A stretch of 64,000 nucleotides of DNA from Acidobacteria bacterium AB60 (lineage in GTDB: Bacteria > Acidobacteriota > Terriglobia > Terriglobales > Acidobacteriaceae). Where the stretch lies: positions 248,001 to 312,000 of the forward strand of contig VANK01000006.1 in assembly GCA_008682415.1 (NCBI GenBank), written 5' to 3'. The first letter of the stretch is position 1, and each line of letters starts with the position of its first letter. Under the pieces are notes generated by a model that was not told where the DNA came from, made no database searches, and saw only the letters and a list, made by a program, of their open reading frames with translations. Of this stretch, positions 8,065-16,929 are shown piece after piece. The translations under genes were made by a program, and so were the position numbers.

Positions 8065-9198
8065 CTAGCGCAATTTGAGGGTGGTGAGTGCAAACAATGC
8101 AAACACCAGGGCGCCAATCCAGAAACGGGCGATGACCTTGGACTCGCTCCAGCCGAGCTGCTCGAAGTGGTGGTGCAGGGGCGCCATCTTGAAGATGCGC
8201 TTTTTGCGGAGCTTGTAGCTGCCTACCTGGAGCATGACGGAGACCGCCTCGAGGATGAAGATGCCGCCGATGAAGGGCAGCAGGAGCTCCTGGCGAATGA
8301 TGACGGCAACCGTGCCGATGGCGCCGCCGAGGGCGAGGGAGCCGACGTCGCCCATGAAGACTTCAGCGGGGTGGGCGTTGTACCAGAGGAAGCCGATGGA
8401 GGCGCCGACCATGGAGCCGCAGAAGACGGTGAGTTCGCCGACGTCGGGCATGTGCTGGAGCTCGAGGTAGTCGGCGAAGACTACGTGGCCGCTGAGATAA
8501 GTGAGGACGGCGAGGGCGCCGGAGGCGATGATGGTGCAGCCGATGGCCAGGCCATCGAGGCCGTCGGTGAGGTTGACGGCGTTGGAGGAGCCCATCAGGA
8601 CGAAGAGCACGAAGGCGATGAACGGGAGAAAGGCCAGGAACTCAAGGTGCGGAACGTGCTCCCAGAAGTGCCAGATGAGATCAGGCCGCCAGCTCTTCAC
8701 AAACGGGACGCTCAAGCGGGTGGAGAAGAGCTTGAATTGCTGCAGGATGGAGAGCGCGACGGCCACGATGATGGCGGCGAGGGCCTGCCCGGCGAGCTTC
8801 TGGCGGCTGGTGAGGCCGAGATTGCGGCGCTTGACCACCTTGATGTAGTCGTCGGCAAAACCCACGGCGCCAAAGGCGAGCGTCGAGAACACCGTGATCC
8901 AGACAAAGGGGTTGGCGGGGTTGGACCACAAAACCGTAGGCAGCAGGATGGCGATGCAGATGAGCACGCCGCCCATGGTGGGAGTGCCGGACTTCTTCTG
9001 ATGGGACTTCGGTCCGTCTTCGCGGATGTACTGGCCGATCTGGAACTCGCGCAGGGTCTTGATGACGTAAGGGCCGATGAAGAGGGCGATGAGGAGCGCG
9101 GTGAGCGAGGCGAAGGCGGTGCGAAATGTAAGGTAACGAAATATGCGGAACGGGTGGAAGAACGGATAGAGCTTTTGATAGAGCAGCCAGTAAAGCAA
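8065..9198 (-). CDS. mraY: Phospho-N-acetylmuramoyl-pentapeptide-transferase
   Basis: Inner-membrane enzyme that transfers phospho-MurNAc-pentapeptide to undecaprenyl phosphate, forming lipid I. At 377 residues it has about ten membrane segments. Family signatures are [16 protein letters not shown], the catalytic aspartate region [13 protein letters not shown], and [13 protein letters not shown] near the C-terminus. The start MLYWLLYQ fits the usual short periplasmic N-terminus. In most dcw clusters it follows murF directly. Here a beta-lactamase gene stands between them, ending 81 bases before the mraY start. Confidence 0.97.
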   Translation of the reverse strand: MLYWLLYQKLYPFFHPFRIFRYLTFRTAFASLTALLIALFIGPYVIKTLREFQIGQYIREDGPKSHQKKSGTPTMGGVLICIAILLPTVLWSNPANPFVWITVFSTLAFGAVGFADDYIKVVKRRNLGLTSRQKLAGQALAAIIVAVALSILQQFKLFSTRLSVPFVKSWRPDLIWHFWEHVPHLEFLAFLPFIAFVLFVLMGSSNAVNLTDGLDGLAIGCTIIASGALAVLTYLSGHVVFADYLELQHMPDVGELTVFCGSMVGASIGFLWYNAHPAEVFMGDVGSLALGGAIGTVAVIIRQELLLPFIGGIFILEAVSVMLQVGSYKLRKKRIFKMAPLHHHFEQLGWSESKVIARFWIGALVFALFALTTLKLR

Positions 9199-9279
9199 AG
9201 AGCCTCCAAAACGGGCCTTCGAGCGGGGATTTTTCTCGATTCTACTCGCGGTTGCGGCTGTACGGCTTGAAGATCCGGT

Positions 9280-10143
9280 TCACTTTCGAGATGCCTGCTG
9301 GCGCTTGAAGTTGGCCTCGAAGGCGGACTCGCGCTCCGCCACGTAGGCCTGGTAGTCGCGGTTCGAGGGGTAAGGATTCGGGTCGTGCTTCTGCAAGCGG
9401 TCGTAGAACGATTGCAGGTCGAAGGCGCTGCCGTGCGAAGAGAGGAAGATGTCGCAAGGGAGCGCCTTGAGGGTGGCGAACTCGGCGCGAAAGTCGTCGG
9501 CGATGTGCGGGTAGGTGGGGTTGTCCACGAGCTTGTAGCTGTCGAGGACGTTGGGGCTGCCGAGGATGAGGACGTGCAGGGTCTTGCCGGACTGCTTGAC
9601 GTCCATGGTCCAGGTGGTGGTGCCCTTGGTGTGGCCGGCGGTCTTGTGGGCGGTGAGCGTGGTGCCGCCAAGGCTGACGGTATCGCCGTCGTGGAGCTCG
9701 CGATCGACGTGGGCGGGTGGGAACCACATGGATTTGTCATGCGCGAACTGGAAGTCGGTTCGGCCGCCAGTTTCAACCACGGAGACGTCGCCGTCCATCA
9801 CTTCGTAGCGCGCGCCGGTGAGGCGCTTGATCTCGGCGCTGCCGCCGGCGTGGTCGTAGTGGCCGTGGCTGACGAGAAGAATCTTGGTGTCGCGGAGCTT
9901 GAATCCGAGCTTCTCGATGCTCTGCCGGATCTGCGCGGGCGAGGACACATAGTTGCTGTTGAGCAGGATGTTGCCTTGCGGCGTGACGATGAGATAGGCG
10001 GCGAGGTCCTGGCTGCCGACGTAGTAGAGGTTGCCGCCGATGCGAAACGGGGGGAAAGGATTGGTCCACTCGGCGGGGACCGCGCGGAGCGACGGGACGG
10101 CCAAGACGAGAAGAGATACGGCGAGGAATGCGAGACGCTTCAA
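9280..10143 (-). CDS. Subclass B3 metallo-beta-lactamase
   Basis: Secreted or periplasmic zinc hydrolase of the B3 class, expected to open beta-lactam rings. I start it at the TTG at 10143, preceded by GGAGG at the right spacing, giving 287 residues with a signal peptide (KRLAFLAVSLLVLAVP). All zinc ligands of B3 enzymes are visible: HGHYDH (H93, H95, D97, H98), H171 in AGHTKGTTTW and H237 in SSHGSA. The stretch NPTYPHIADDFRAEFATL followed by ALPCD matches the conserved B3 region. The start overlaps the murF stop in TTGA, so translation is likely coupled. It sits between murF and mraY, so it is probably made together with the enzymes that build the lactam target. Activity on antibiotics is inferred from residues only. 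Confidence 0.93.
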   Translation of the reverse strand: MKRLAFLAVSLLVLAVPSLRAVPAEWTNPFPPFRIGGNLYYVGSQDLAAYLIVTPQGNILLNSNYVSSPAQIRQSIEKLGFKLRDTKILLVSHGHYDHAGGSAEIKRLTGARYEVMDGDVSVVETGGRTDFQFAHDKSMWFPPAHVDRELHDGDTVSLGGTTLTAHKTAGHTKGTTTWTMDVKQSGKTLHVLILGSPNVLDSYKLVDNPTYPHIADDFRAEFATLKALPCDIFLSSHGSAFDLQSFYDRLQKHDPNPYPSNRDYQAYVAERESAFEANFKRQQASRK

Positions 10144-11546
10144 GGTGCCTCCGGGGAAGGAGCGGTGAGGATTTCGAGAGCCCGCTCGAGGCGCACGCCG
10201 CGGGAGCCTTTGAGGAGGACGACGTCGCCGGGCTGCAGATTGGCCTTCATCCAGTGGCCCGCGTCCTCCGCGGATTCGAGGAAGAGCGCGGCCACACCGG
10301 CGAGACACGCTGCGGCGGCCAGGTGCCGCGCGTTGCCGCGAACGCCTATAACGAGATCGAGTTTGGCTTCGGCGGCGGCCTTGCCGCACTCCGCGTGGAG
10401 AGCCTGGCCCTGTTCGCCGAGCTCGAGCATCTCGCCGGCGACGAGGATGCGGCGCTGCGCGGGGCGTGCGGCGAGGGTGCGGATCATGGACCGCAGCGCT
10501 TCGGGGTTAGAGTTGTAGCTGTCGTTGAGGATGGTGGCTCCCGCGATCTCCAGCACCTGCCCGCGCTTGTCTCCGGCGGTGAGCGACTCGAGCGCCGCGG
10601 CGGCGGCCTGGCGATCGACGCCCGCTTCGAGCGCGACAGCCAGACCCGCCATGGCATTCTGCGCGTTGTGCGCGCCGAGCAGGCGCAGGCGCAGCGAGCC
10701 TTCTTCGTCGCGCGCGCGATAGCGGATGTGGAGGCCTTCGAGGTCTTCGGTGACGGAGAGGATCTGCGGATCGGCGCAGGGACCGGCGCCGAAGTAAACG
10801 ACGCGGCCGGCGAAGTCGCGCCCGAACTGGGAGACGAAGGCGTCGTCGCAGTTGAGGAAGGCTACTCCGGTTGCCGGCAGGGACGCGACCAGCTCGAACT
10901 TCGCGCGGGCAATGCCGATCTGGCCGTCGGTGAAGTTCTCAATGTGCGCGGTGCCGACGTTGGTGACCACGCCCCAGTCGGGCTGCGCGATGCGGGCGAG
11001 GGCGGCGATCTCGCCGATGTGGTTCATGCCCATCTCCACCACCGCGATGTCGTGCTCGGGCTCGAGGCGCAGCAGCTGCATGGGCAGACCGAATTCGTTG
11101 TTCAGATTGCCTTTGGACTTGTGCACGTTGAGACCCGCGCCGAGAGCGGCGGCGATGGCCTCCTTGGTGGTGGTCTTTCCCGCCGAGCCGGTGACCGAGA
11201 CGAGGCGTTTTCCCCAGCGGCGGCGGACGTGGGACGCGAGTCCCTGCAGCGCAACCAGCGGCTCCTCCGCGATGAGCAGCGGCACCGCAAGCGCGCTCTC
11301 GGGAAGGCCCGCCACACGCGCGCGAGAGACCACCGCACCTACCGCGCCGCGTTCCACGGCGGCGGCGACGAAGTCGTGTCCATCGAAGCGTTCGCCGCGA
11401 ACCGCGAAGAACAGCTCGCCGGGCCCGAGGGTGCGGGAGTCGATGGAGTATCCCTGAATGGTGATGGCCCCGGCGTTCACGATGGTGGGCGGGGCTTCGA
11501 GCACCGCGCTCGCGCCGACAGCGGCTTCAGCAAGTGTGAGCTTCAT
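10140..11546 (-). CDS. murF: UDP-N-acetylmuramoyl-tripeptide--D-alanyl-D-alanine ligase
   Basis: Cytoplasmic Mur ligase adding D-Ala-D-Ala to the UDP-MurNAc tripeptide. At 468 residues it has family length. The N-terminal uridine-binding domain contains GYSIDSRTLGPGELFFA. The ATP loop is TGSAGKTTTKEAIAAALG. The central and C-terminal parts carry MGMNHIGEIA, NVGTAHIENF, LNDSYNSNPEA and KGSRGVRLE, all typical. Its start overlaps the murE stop by four bases (ATGA), and its stop overlaps the start of the downstream beta-lactamase (TTGA), so three genes in a row appear translationally coupled. Confidence 0.97.
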   Translation of the reverse strand: MKLTLAEAAVGASAVLEAPPTIVNAGAITIQGYSIDSRTLGPGELFFAVRGERFDGHDFVAAAVERGAVGAVVSRARVAGLPESALAVPLLIAEEPLVALQGLASHVRRRWGKRLVSVTGSAGKTTTKEAIAAALGAGLNVHKSKGNLNNEFGLPMQLLRLEPEHDIAVVEMGMNHIGEIAALARIAQPDWGVVTNVGTAHIENFTDGQIGIARAKFELVASLPATGVAFLNCDDAFVSQFGRDFAGRVVYFGAGPCADPQILSVTEDLEGLHIRYRARDEEGSLRLRLLGAHNAQNAMAGLAVALEAGVDRQAAAAALESLTAGDKRGQVLEIAGATILNDSYNSNPEALRSMIRTLAARPAQRRILVAGEMLELGEQGQALHAECGKAAAEAKLDLVIGVRGNARHLAAAACLAGVAALFLESAEDAGHWMKANLQPGDVVLLKGSRGVRLERALEILTAPSPEAP

Positions 11547-13054
11547 TGCTCTCCACCATATCCCATGGAGGCCAGCGCGGCCGTGGCCACCTGCGCATCG
11601 TCGAACGGGATGGTGCGGTCGGCGAGGATCTGTTCTTTCTCGTGCCCCTTGCCCGCAAGCAGAACGACGTCGCCGGACTTCGCCTCCGCAAGCGCGATGC
11701 GGATGGCTTCGGCACGATCGGGTTCGACGAGATAGCGCGTGCCCGTCGCCTTAAGCGCCGGTTCGATCTCGGCCAGAATCGCGCCCGGATCCTCGGAGCG
11801 GGGATTATCGCTGGTGGCAACGACGAAGTCGCTTCCCTGCCCCGCGGCCTGACCCATCTTGGGACGCTTGGTGCGGTCGCGATCGCCGCCGCAACCGAAG
11901 AGTGTGAGGACACGGCCGCCGGAGGAGGCGACGATCTGCCGCGCCAGCGCGGTGAGATTGCGCAGCGCATCGTCCGTGTGCGCGTAGTCGACGATGACCG
12001 AGAAGGGCTGGCCTGCGTCCACCGGTTGGAAACGGCCGGGGACCGGCTGCAGACGCGGAACAGACGTAACGAGCTGGTCGAAGGGAATGCCGCGCGCGTG
12101 CGCCGCGGTGAACGCCGCGAGAAGATTCAGAGTGTTGACCTCGCCGGCAAGACGCGACGTGATCTGCGCGGAGCCGGCAGGCGTTTCGAGATCGATCACC
12201 GCGCCGCCGGGAGTGAGCCGGTGATTGGCCGCACGCCACTCGCCGGCCTTGATGCCGTAGAGGCGCACCTCGGCTCCCGCACGGCGCGCCGCCGCGGCGA
12301 TCTGCTTGGCCCGCTCATCGTGCACGTTGATGACGGCCACGCGCGGCGCCGGATACTGCGTGCCGTCGAAGAGCAGGCGCTTGGCCAGGTAGTACTTCTC
12401 CATGGAGCCGTGGTAGTCGAGATGATCGCGCGTGAGATTGGTGAAGACCGCAACGTCAAAGGGAATCCCCGCGGCGCGTCCTTGATCAAGCGCGTGGCTG
12501 GAGACCTCTGTGACGAGTTCCGTGGCGCCGCGGCCCGCGCCCTCCGCCATCAGTTCGAAGAGATCGCGCGACTCCGGCGTGGTGTGCAGCGAGGGGCGCA
12601 CCTCGCCGGCCACGTGATACTCGATGGTGCCGACGAGGATCGTTTTGCGCGCCGCGAAGTTCAGAAGCGACTCGGTGAGAAAGGCCGTGGTGGTTTTGCC
12701 GTTGGTGCCGGTGATGCCGGTGGCCGCCAGCCTGCGCTCGGGATGCCCGAAGAAGGCGGCCGATGCCTGCGCCAGCGCGCGGCGGCCGTGTTCCACCTCG
12801 AGCACGGGCCGGCCCGCATGATAGACCAGCAGATGATCGAAGGTCTGGCCGGAGTCGGTAATGATGCCCAGCGCGCCGGCGTTGATGGCCTTCTCCACAT
12901 ATCGATTGCCATCCGTGGTGCCGCCCTTCATGGCCACGAAGATGGACCCTGGACGAACGCGGCGGGAGTCGTATTCAATGCCGGTGATGTCGGCGGCGGA
13001 GTCGCCGGTCGCGCCCACCGCGTCCACTTCGGCAATGAGGTCCTTCCAATTCAT
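11543..13054 (-). CDS. murE: UDP-N-acetylmuramoyl-L-alanyl-D-glutamate--2,6-diaminopimelate ligase
   Basis: Cytoplasmic Mur ligase adding the third stem-peptide residue. It has 503 residues. Signatures are YDSRRVRPGSIFVA near the N-terminus, the ATP loop TGTNGKTTTAFLTESL, and VTEVSSHALDQGR. The motif TSDNPRSEDP contains DNPR, which marks meso-diaminopimelate rather than lysine specificity, so the organism should have Gram-negative-type A1-gamma peptidoglycan. It follows ftsI by 38 bases and overlaps murF by four. Confidence 0.97.
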   Translation of the reverse strand: MNWKDLIAEVDAVGATGDSAADITGIEYDSRRVRPGSIFVAMKGGTTDGNRYVEKAINAGALGIITDSGQTFDHLLVYHAGRPVLEVEHGRRALAQASAAFFGHPERRLAATGITGTNGKTTTAFLTESLLNFAARKTILVGTIEYHVAGEVRPSLHTTPESRDLFELMAEGAGRGATELVTEVSSHALDQGRAAGIPFDVAVFTNLTRDHLDYHGSMEKYYLAKRLLFDGTQYPAPRVAVINVHDERAKQIAAAARRAGAEVRLYGIKAGEWRAANHRLTPGGAVIDLETPAGSAQITSRLAGEVNTLNLLAAFTAAHARGIPFDQLVTSVPRLQPVPGRFQPVDAGQPFSVIVDYAHTDDALRNLTALARQIVASSGGRVLTLFGCGGDRDRTKRPKMGQAAGQGSDFVVATSDNPRSEDPGAILAEIEPALKATGTRYLVEPDRAEAIRIALAEAKSGDVVLLAGKGHEKEQILADRTIPFDDAQVATAALASMGYGGEQ

Positions 13055-13092
13055 CTCGTGCTCGATTGTAGACGGGTGGGTAAGGGGGAGGG

Positions 13093-15351
13093 TCAGCGCG
13101 AACCGCGAACTACGATGTGCGTGCCGAGGTTCACGAGCGTGCCGGGTGCCGGAGCCTGTTCGCGCACGGTACCGCGCCCGGAGATCTCAACCGGCAGTCC
13201 GGCGTTCGCGGCAGTCTCAATCACCTTGCGCATGGGCAGTCCCACCAGCGACGGCACCTTGATCTGCTGCCCAGTGTTCATCACCACGGGCGCGGATGGC
13301 GCAGCGGGCTGCGCCGTGTCTGAAGACCCAACGCTGTGGGCATGCGGCTCGGTAGTTTTAACCGCGATCTGTGTGGGGGAATCCGCCTTCGGCGCGGTGC
13401 GCGGCTCCGGATCGGGGGAGGGCTCAGGAGCGGCGCGCAGCGGATCGTCTTTGGGCAGATCGTTCACCGCCGCGTAGAGCGCGTCCACATCGGCCTGGTT
13501 GTCGTCGTCATCTTCGCGCGCGGGCTTGTCGGGCTTGGCCTTGGTCTTGGGCGGCTGAATCTCTTCGTCGTGCGGCACGCCGAGATACTCCAGGATGGGC
13601 TGCGCCACCTCGGCGAAGACCGGCGCCGAGACAGCCGTGCCGTAGTAGGAGCCGACCTTGGGATCGTCCATGACCACGGCGATGGCGATGACCGGATTGT
13701 TGACCGGCGCGATGCCCGCGAACGACGCGATGTGCATAGTCTTGGAGTAGCGATGGGTGAGCGGATCGATCTTCTGCGCGGTGCCGGTTTTGCCGCCCGC
13801 CGAGTAGCCATTCAGCTGCGCCGGCTTGCCGGTGCCGAAGAGCACCACGCCCTCCATCATCTTGCGCATCTGCGCGGCGGCCATCTCGGAGATAACACGA
13901 TGCGCACCGTTGGGCAGCGGATTGGGCAGCTCTTCCCCGGCCTTGAACGGCGATGCGGTGGGCGCCTGCTTCTGCCCGTTGCTATCGACCTGGTCCGGCA
14001 TCAGCACGCGAGGAGGAAGATACGTTCCGCCGTTGGCGATCGTTGAGACCATCGATACAAGCTGCAGGGGCGTGACGCCGACCTCCTGGCCAATCGCAAG
14101 GGAGCCGATGGAGGAGCCGTTCCAGCGCGATGTGGGGCGCAGCAGGCCGCGAGTCTCGCCGGGCAGCTCCGCGCCGGTGCGCGCGCCAAAGCCGAAGTCG
14201 CGAATGTATTGATAGAAGCGGTCGTTGCCCAGCTTGAGTGCGAGCTTCACCGCGGCCACGTCGCTCGACTGCTCCAGCGCCTTGTGCACCGGCACTACGC
14301 CCATGTGCTCGCCCTGGTTGTCGTGGATAACGCGGCCGGCCAGCGTGATGGCGCCGCCCTGGCAGTCGATCAGGTCATCAGGCCGGGCCACCTGCGCGTC
14401 CATCGCCGCCGAGTAGGTCACCAGCTTGAAGGTCGATCCGGGCTCGTAGACATCGCTGACCGCGTGGTTCTTCAGCAGCTTCGGCGTGGTGTGGCGAAAC
14501 TGGTTGGGATTGAACGTGGGGCGGATGGCGAGCGCGAGGATCTGGCCGGTATGCACGTCCTGCACCACCACCGTGCCGTTGTCGGCGCGGGTGCGCTCCA
14601 TGGCGTGATCGAGAGCGCGCTCCGCCATGAACTGGATGTTGGCATCGATGGTGAGCACGAAGTTGCGCCCCGGCTCGGGCTCATGCTCGGTAGATCCCAG
14701 AACCTTGCGGCGTGCGTCCATGGCAGTGAACATGCGGCCGGGCACGCCGTGCAGCTGCGGCTCGAACTTCTGCTCCAGCCCGCCCAGGCCGTTGTCGTCA
14801 ATGCCGACGTAGCCGAGGACCTGCGCGGCGATCTGGTTATCGGGATAGAAGCGCTGGAACTCTTTCTGGAAGTAGATGCCCTTCAGGTTCACCGTCTTCA
14901 ACCGGGCGGAGACCTCGGGCGTAACCCGGCGCGCAATCCATGCGAAGCCGTTGTTCTTGGAGAGGCGGTTGGCGATCTGCTCTTCACTCGTCTGCGCGTC
15001 GGCAGGGTCGGTGTGCACGATGGCCGCGAGGGTGCGAGCCGCGGTCTTCTTGTCGTCAATCTCGGTGGGCACCGCGTAGACGGAGTCGGCCTGCACGGTC
15101 ATGGCCAGCTCATGCAGGTTGCGGTCGAAGAGCACGCCGCGGCGCGGCGCCACCTCAAAGGTGCGCTGCTGCTGCTTTTGGGCGCGCTCCACGTATTCAT
15201 GGTGGCGCATGATCTGCAGCCAGAAGAGACGGGTGCCGATGGCCAGCGCCCACACCGTGAAGAAGAGGCAGACAAGCCAGAAGCGCGCCACCCGGAGGGG
15301 AATGGCGCGCGGAGTCGTGTTGCGGGTCCGGTTGAGAACGGCGGTGTGCAT
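13093..15351 (-). CDS. ftsI: Division-specific transpeptidase FtsI (PBP3-type) with a C-terminal PASTA domain
   Basis: Septal D,D-transpeptidase, 752 residues, anchored by one N-terminal membrane helix (about residues 21-45). The dimerisation domain covers about 65-230 and the transpeptidase domain about 230-610. The catalytic serine is S306 in EPGSTFKL. The third motif is KTG (521-523) in GGKTGTAQK. The second motif, normally SxN, reads SSD (362-364). A long Pro/Asp/Glu/Lys-rich linker (about 610-695) leads to one PASTA domain (IKVPSLVGLPMRKVIE to the end). PASTA on FtsI is more common in Gram-positive bacteria but also occurs in Acidobacteria and delta-proteobacteria. It is the likely partner of FtsW and FtsL and the expected target of beta-lactams. 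Confidence 0.95.
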   Translation of the reverse strand: MHTAVLNRTRNTTPRAIPLRVARFWLVCLFFTVWALAIGTRLFWLQIMRHHEYVERAQKQQQRTFEVAPRRGVLFDRNLHELAMTVQADSVYAVPTEIDDKKTAARTLAAIVHTDPADAQTSEEQIANRLSKNNGFAWIARRVTPEVSARLKTVNLKGIYFQKEFQRFYPDNQIAAQVLGYVGIDDNGLGGLEQKFEPQLHGVPGRMFTAMDARRKVLGSTEHEPEPGRNFVLTIDANIQFMAERALDHAMERTRADNGTVVVQDVHTGQILALAIRPTFNPNQFRHTTPKLLKNHAVSDVYEPGSTFKLVTYSAAMDAQVARPDDLIDCQGGAITLAGRVIHDNQGEHMGVVPVHKALEQSSDVAAVKLALKLGNDRFYQYIRDFGFGARTGAELPGETRGLLRPTSRWNGSSIGSLAIGQEVGVTPLQLVSMVSTIANGGTYLPPRVLMPDQVDSNGQKQAPTASPFKAGEELPNPLPNGAHRVISEMAAAQMRKMMEGVVLFGTGKPAQLNGYSAGGKTGTAQKIDPLTHRYSKTMHIASFAGIAPVNNPVIAIAVVMDDPKVGSYYGTAVSAPVFAEVAQPILEYLGVPHDEEIQPPKTKAKPDKPAREDDDDNQADVDALYAAVNDLPKDDPLRAAPEPSPDPEPRTAPKADSPTQIAVKTTEPHAHSVGSSDTAQPAAPSAPVVMNTGQQIKVPSLVGLPMRKVIETAANAGLPVEISGRGTVREQAPAPGTLVNLGTHIVVRGSR

Positions 15352-15369
15352 CGGCAGTTCGACCCTTTG

Positions 15370-15879
15370 CTATTGCACCTGCTGGGAGACGGGGGCGGCG
15401 GCCATGGCCAGCGACGGAGCGCTCGCATCGGGATGAGCATTGGGATGGACCACCTGCCCGGGCTGCGGTTCGCCCAGTCCCAGCTGGCGAGCCATGCCGT
15501 CGATGCGGCCAGGCTGGGTGAGCTGCGCCTCGGAGAGGCGAAGCTGGCGATTCTGCTCGCGCAGTTGCTCCAGCGTCTGCTTCTGGCTCTCCACGTGGTA
15601 GGAGACCTCGATGGCGCTGAAGTGCTGCAGCCCGTAGACCATGATCAGCGTGAACAGCAGCGCGACCGCGGCGGCGAAGCTGCGCATCTCGCGGGCGCGC
15701 ACCGGGTCGGGAGCCTTGACCAGGCGCGTGTTGTCAAAGTGCTTGGCGAAGAAGAACTCAGGCGTGCGCGTGCCGCGGCGGCGCATGGCCTGGGCGGCCA
15801 TCAGCTCGGTGTTGCGCTCGGCGACGCGGGCATTCCAGCTGCGCCCGGTCTCAAAATAGGTCGTGGTTGCTGCCGCCAT
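15370..15879 (-). CDS. ftsL: Cell division protein FtsL
   Basis: A 169-residue bitopic membrane protein. A cytoplasmic N-terminus of about 68 residues is followed by one membrane helix (FAAAVALLFTLIMVYGL) and a periplasmic coiled-coil stretch (about residues 95-125, HVESQKQTLEQLREQN). It ends with the IDGMARQLGLGEP segment common in FtsL and a Pro/Ala-rich tail. FtsL forms the FtsQLB scaffold that activates FtsW-FtsI. Sequence conservation in the family is weak, so the call rests on topology and on position between rsmH and ftsI. It lies 18 bases upstream of ftsI. Confidence 0.88.
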   Translation of the reverse strand: MAAATTTYFETGRSWNARVAERNTELMAAQAMRRRGTRTPEFFFAKHFDNTRLVKAPDPVRAREMRSFAAAVALLFTLIMVYGLQHFSAIEVSYHVESQKQTLEQLREQNRQLRLSEAQLTQPGRIDGMARQLGLGEPQPGQVVHPNAHPDASAPSLAMAAAPVSQQVQ

Positions 15880-15889
15880 CTTCCCCCTC

Positions 15890-16013
15890 CAGTGATCAGT
15901 GAACCGTGGTCAGTGATCCGTTACCTTCAGTCGTTCCAATTTCATAAAACCGTGGGCTCATCTTGCGCCTTACGGCCGAGTTCTGATCACTGATCTCTGA
16001 CCACTGATCACTG
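15890..16013. repeat. Modular inverted-repeat hairpin (CAGTGATC family), copy 1
   Basis: The left arm (15890-15919) and right arm (15983-16013) are built from reiterations of CAGTGATCAGTG and GGTCAGTGATC and are reverse complements with small offsets, separated by about 60 bases. The right arm contains the stop codon of rsmH. A closely similar unit lies at 51791-51849 between rpsI and rpsB. Confidence 0.75.
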
Positions 16014-16907
16014 TCTTTCCGCTGCTCTCAACTTCGCACTGCGCGATCGCGGATTGCGATCGATCTCTTCTTCGCCCGCCGTGACCGGCTTCTTCGTCAG
16101 GATGTTCCAGGTCCCGTTCTGCGCGCCCGCGCGCAGGCTGTCTTTGACGATGCGATCTTCCAGGGAGTGAAAACTGATGACGGCCAGACGTCCGGAGGTC
16201 TTAAGCAACGTGGGTGCGGCCTCCAGCAGCGCCCGTATCTCGTCCAACTCGCGATTAACGTAAATCCTGATTCCCTGAAATGTTCGTGTTGCCGGGTGGA
16301 TCTTGTCCTGTTTCATTGCCGGGGCGGCTGCGGCGACGATTCGGGCCAGTTGCCCAGTTGTCGTTACCGGCCGCCCGCGCACAATGGCTCTGGCGATTCT
16401 CCGCGACCTCCTTTCCTCTCCGTATTCGTAGATAAGGTCCGCCAGCTCGCGCTCGCTCGCCTCATTTACCACTTGTGCGGCGGTCTCGCCCCGGCGCGTA
16501 TCCATGCGCATATCCAGGGGCCCATCCGCCATAAAACTAAAACCGCGCGATGCTTGGTCCAGCTGCAGGCTGCTGACGCCGAAGTCGGCCAGCACGGCAT
16601 CCACTGATCCGGGCGCCACGTGGAGCGGCGCGGAACTGAAGGCCTCGCCGATTAACGTCACCTCCGGCGCCTCCGTGCCAAGCTGCTCCCGCACTGCGTC
16701 GAGCCTTGCCTGGGCAAGCTCCATCGCCTGCGGGTCCCGGTCGAACGCGATCAACTTGCCCTTCGGTCCCAGCCGCCGGACGATCTCGGCGCTATGCCCC
16801 GCAAATCCGAGCGTGCAGTCCACCACGGTGCTTCCGGGCCGCACGGCCAGATACTGCATCGCTTCTGTCAATAAAACCGGCACATGGCGTTCGCGTTCGT
16901 TCGTCAT
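16008..16907 (-). CDS. rsmH: 16S rRNA (cytosine(1402)-N(4))-methyltransferase
   Basis: S-adenosylmethionine-dependent methyltransferase of 16S rRNA C1402, formerly MraW. Its 299 residues match the family. Signatures are RHVPVLLTEAMQYL at the start, DCTLGFAGHSAEIVRRL for SAM binding, DFGVSSLQLDQASRGFSF, DMRMDTRRGETAAQVVN, and the C-terminal VISFHSLEDRIVKD. It lies 22 bases downstream of mraZ. Its stop codon is embedded in a palindromic repeat arm. Confidence 0.96.
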   Translation of the reverse strand: MTNERERHVPVLLTEAMQYLAVRPGSTVVDCTLGFAGHSAEIVRRLGPKGKLIAFDRDPQAMELAQARLDAVREQLGTEAPEVTLIGEAFSSAPLHVAPGSVDAVLADFGVSSLQLDQASRGFSFMADGPLDMRMDTRRGETAAQVVNEASERELADLIYEYGEERRSRRIARAIVRGRPVTTTGQLARIVAAAAPAMKQDKIHPATRTFQGIRIYVNRELDEIRALLEAAPTLLKTSGRLAVISFHSLEDRIVKDSLRAGAQNGTWNILTKKPVTAGEEEIDRNPRSRSAKLRAAERQ

Positions 16908-16929
16908 GTGTCCCCCTGAGGGGCTCCCG

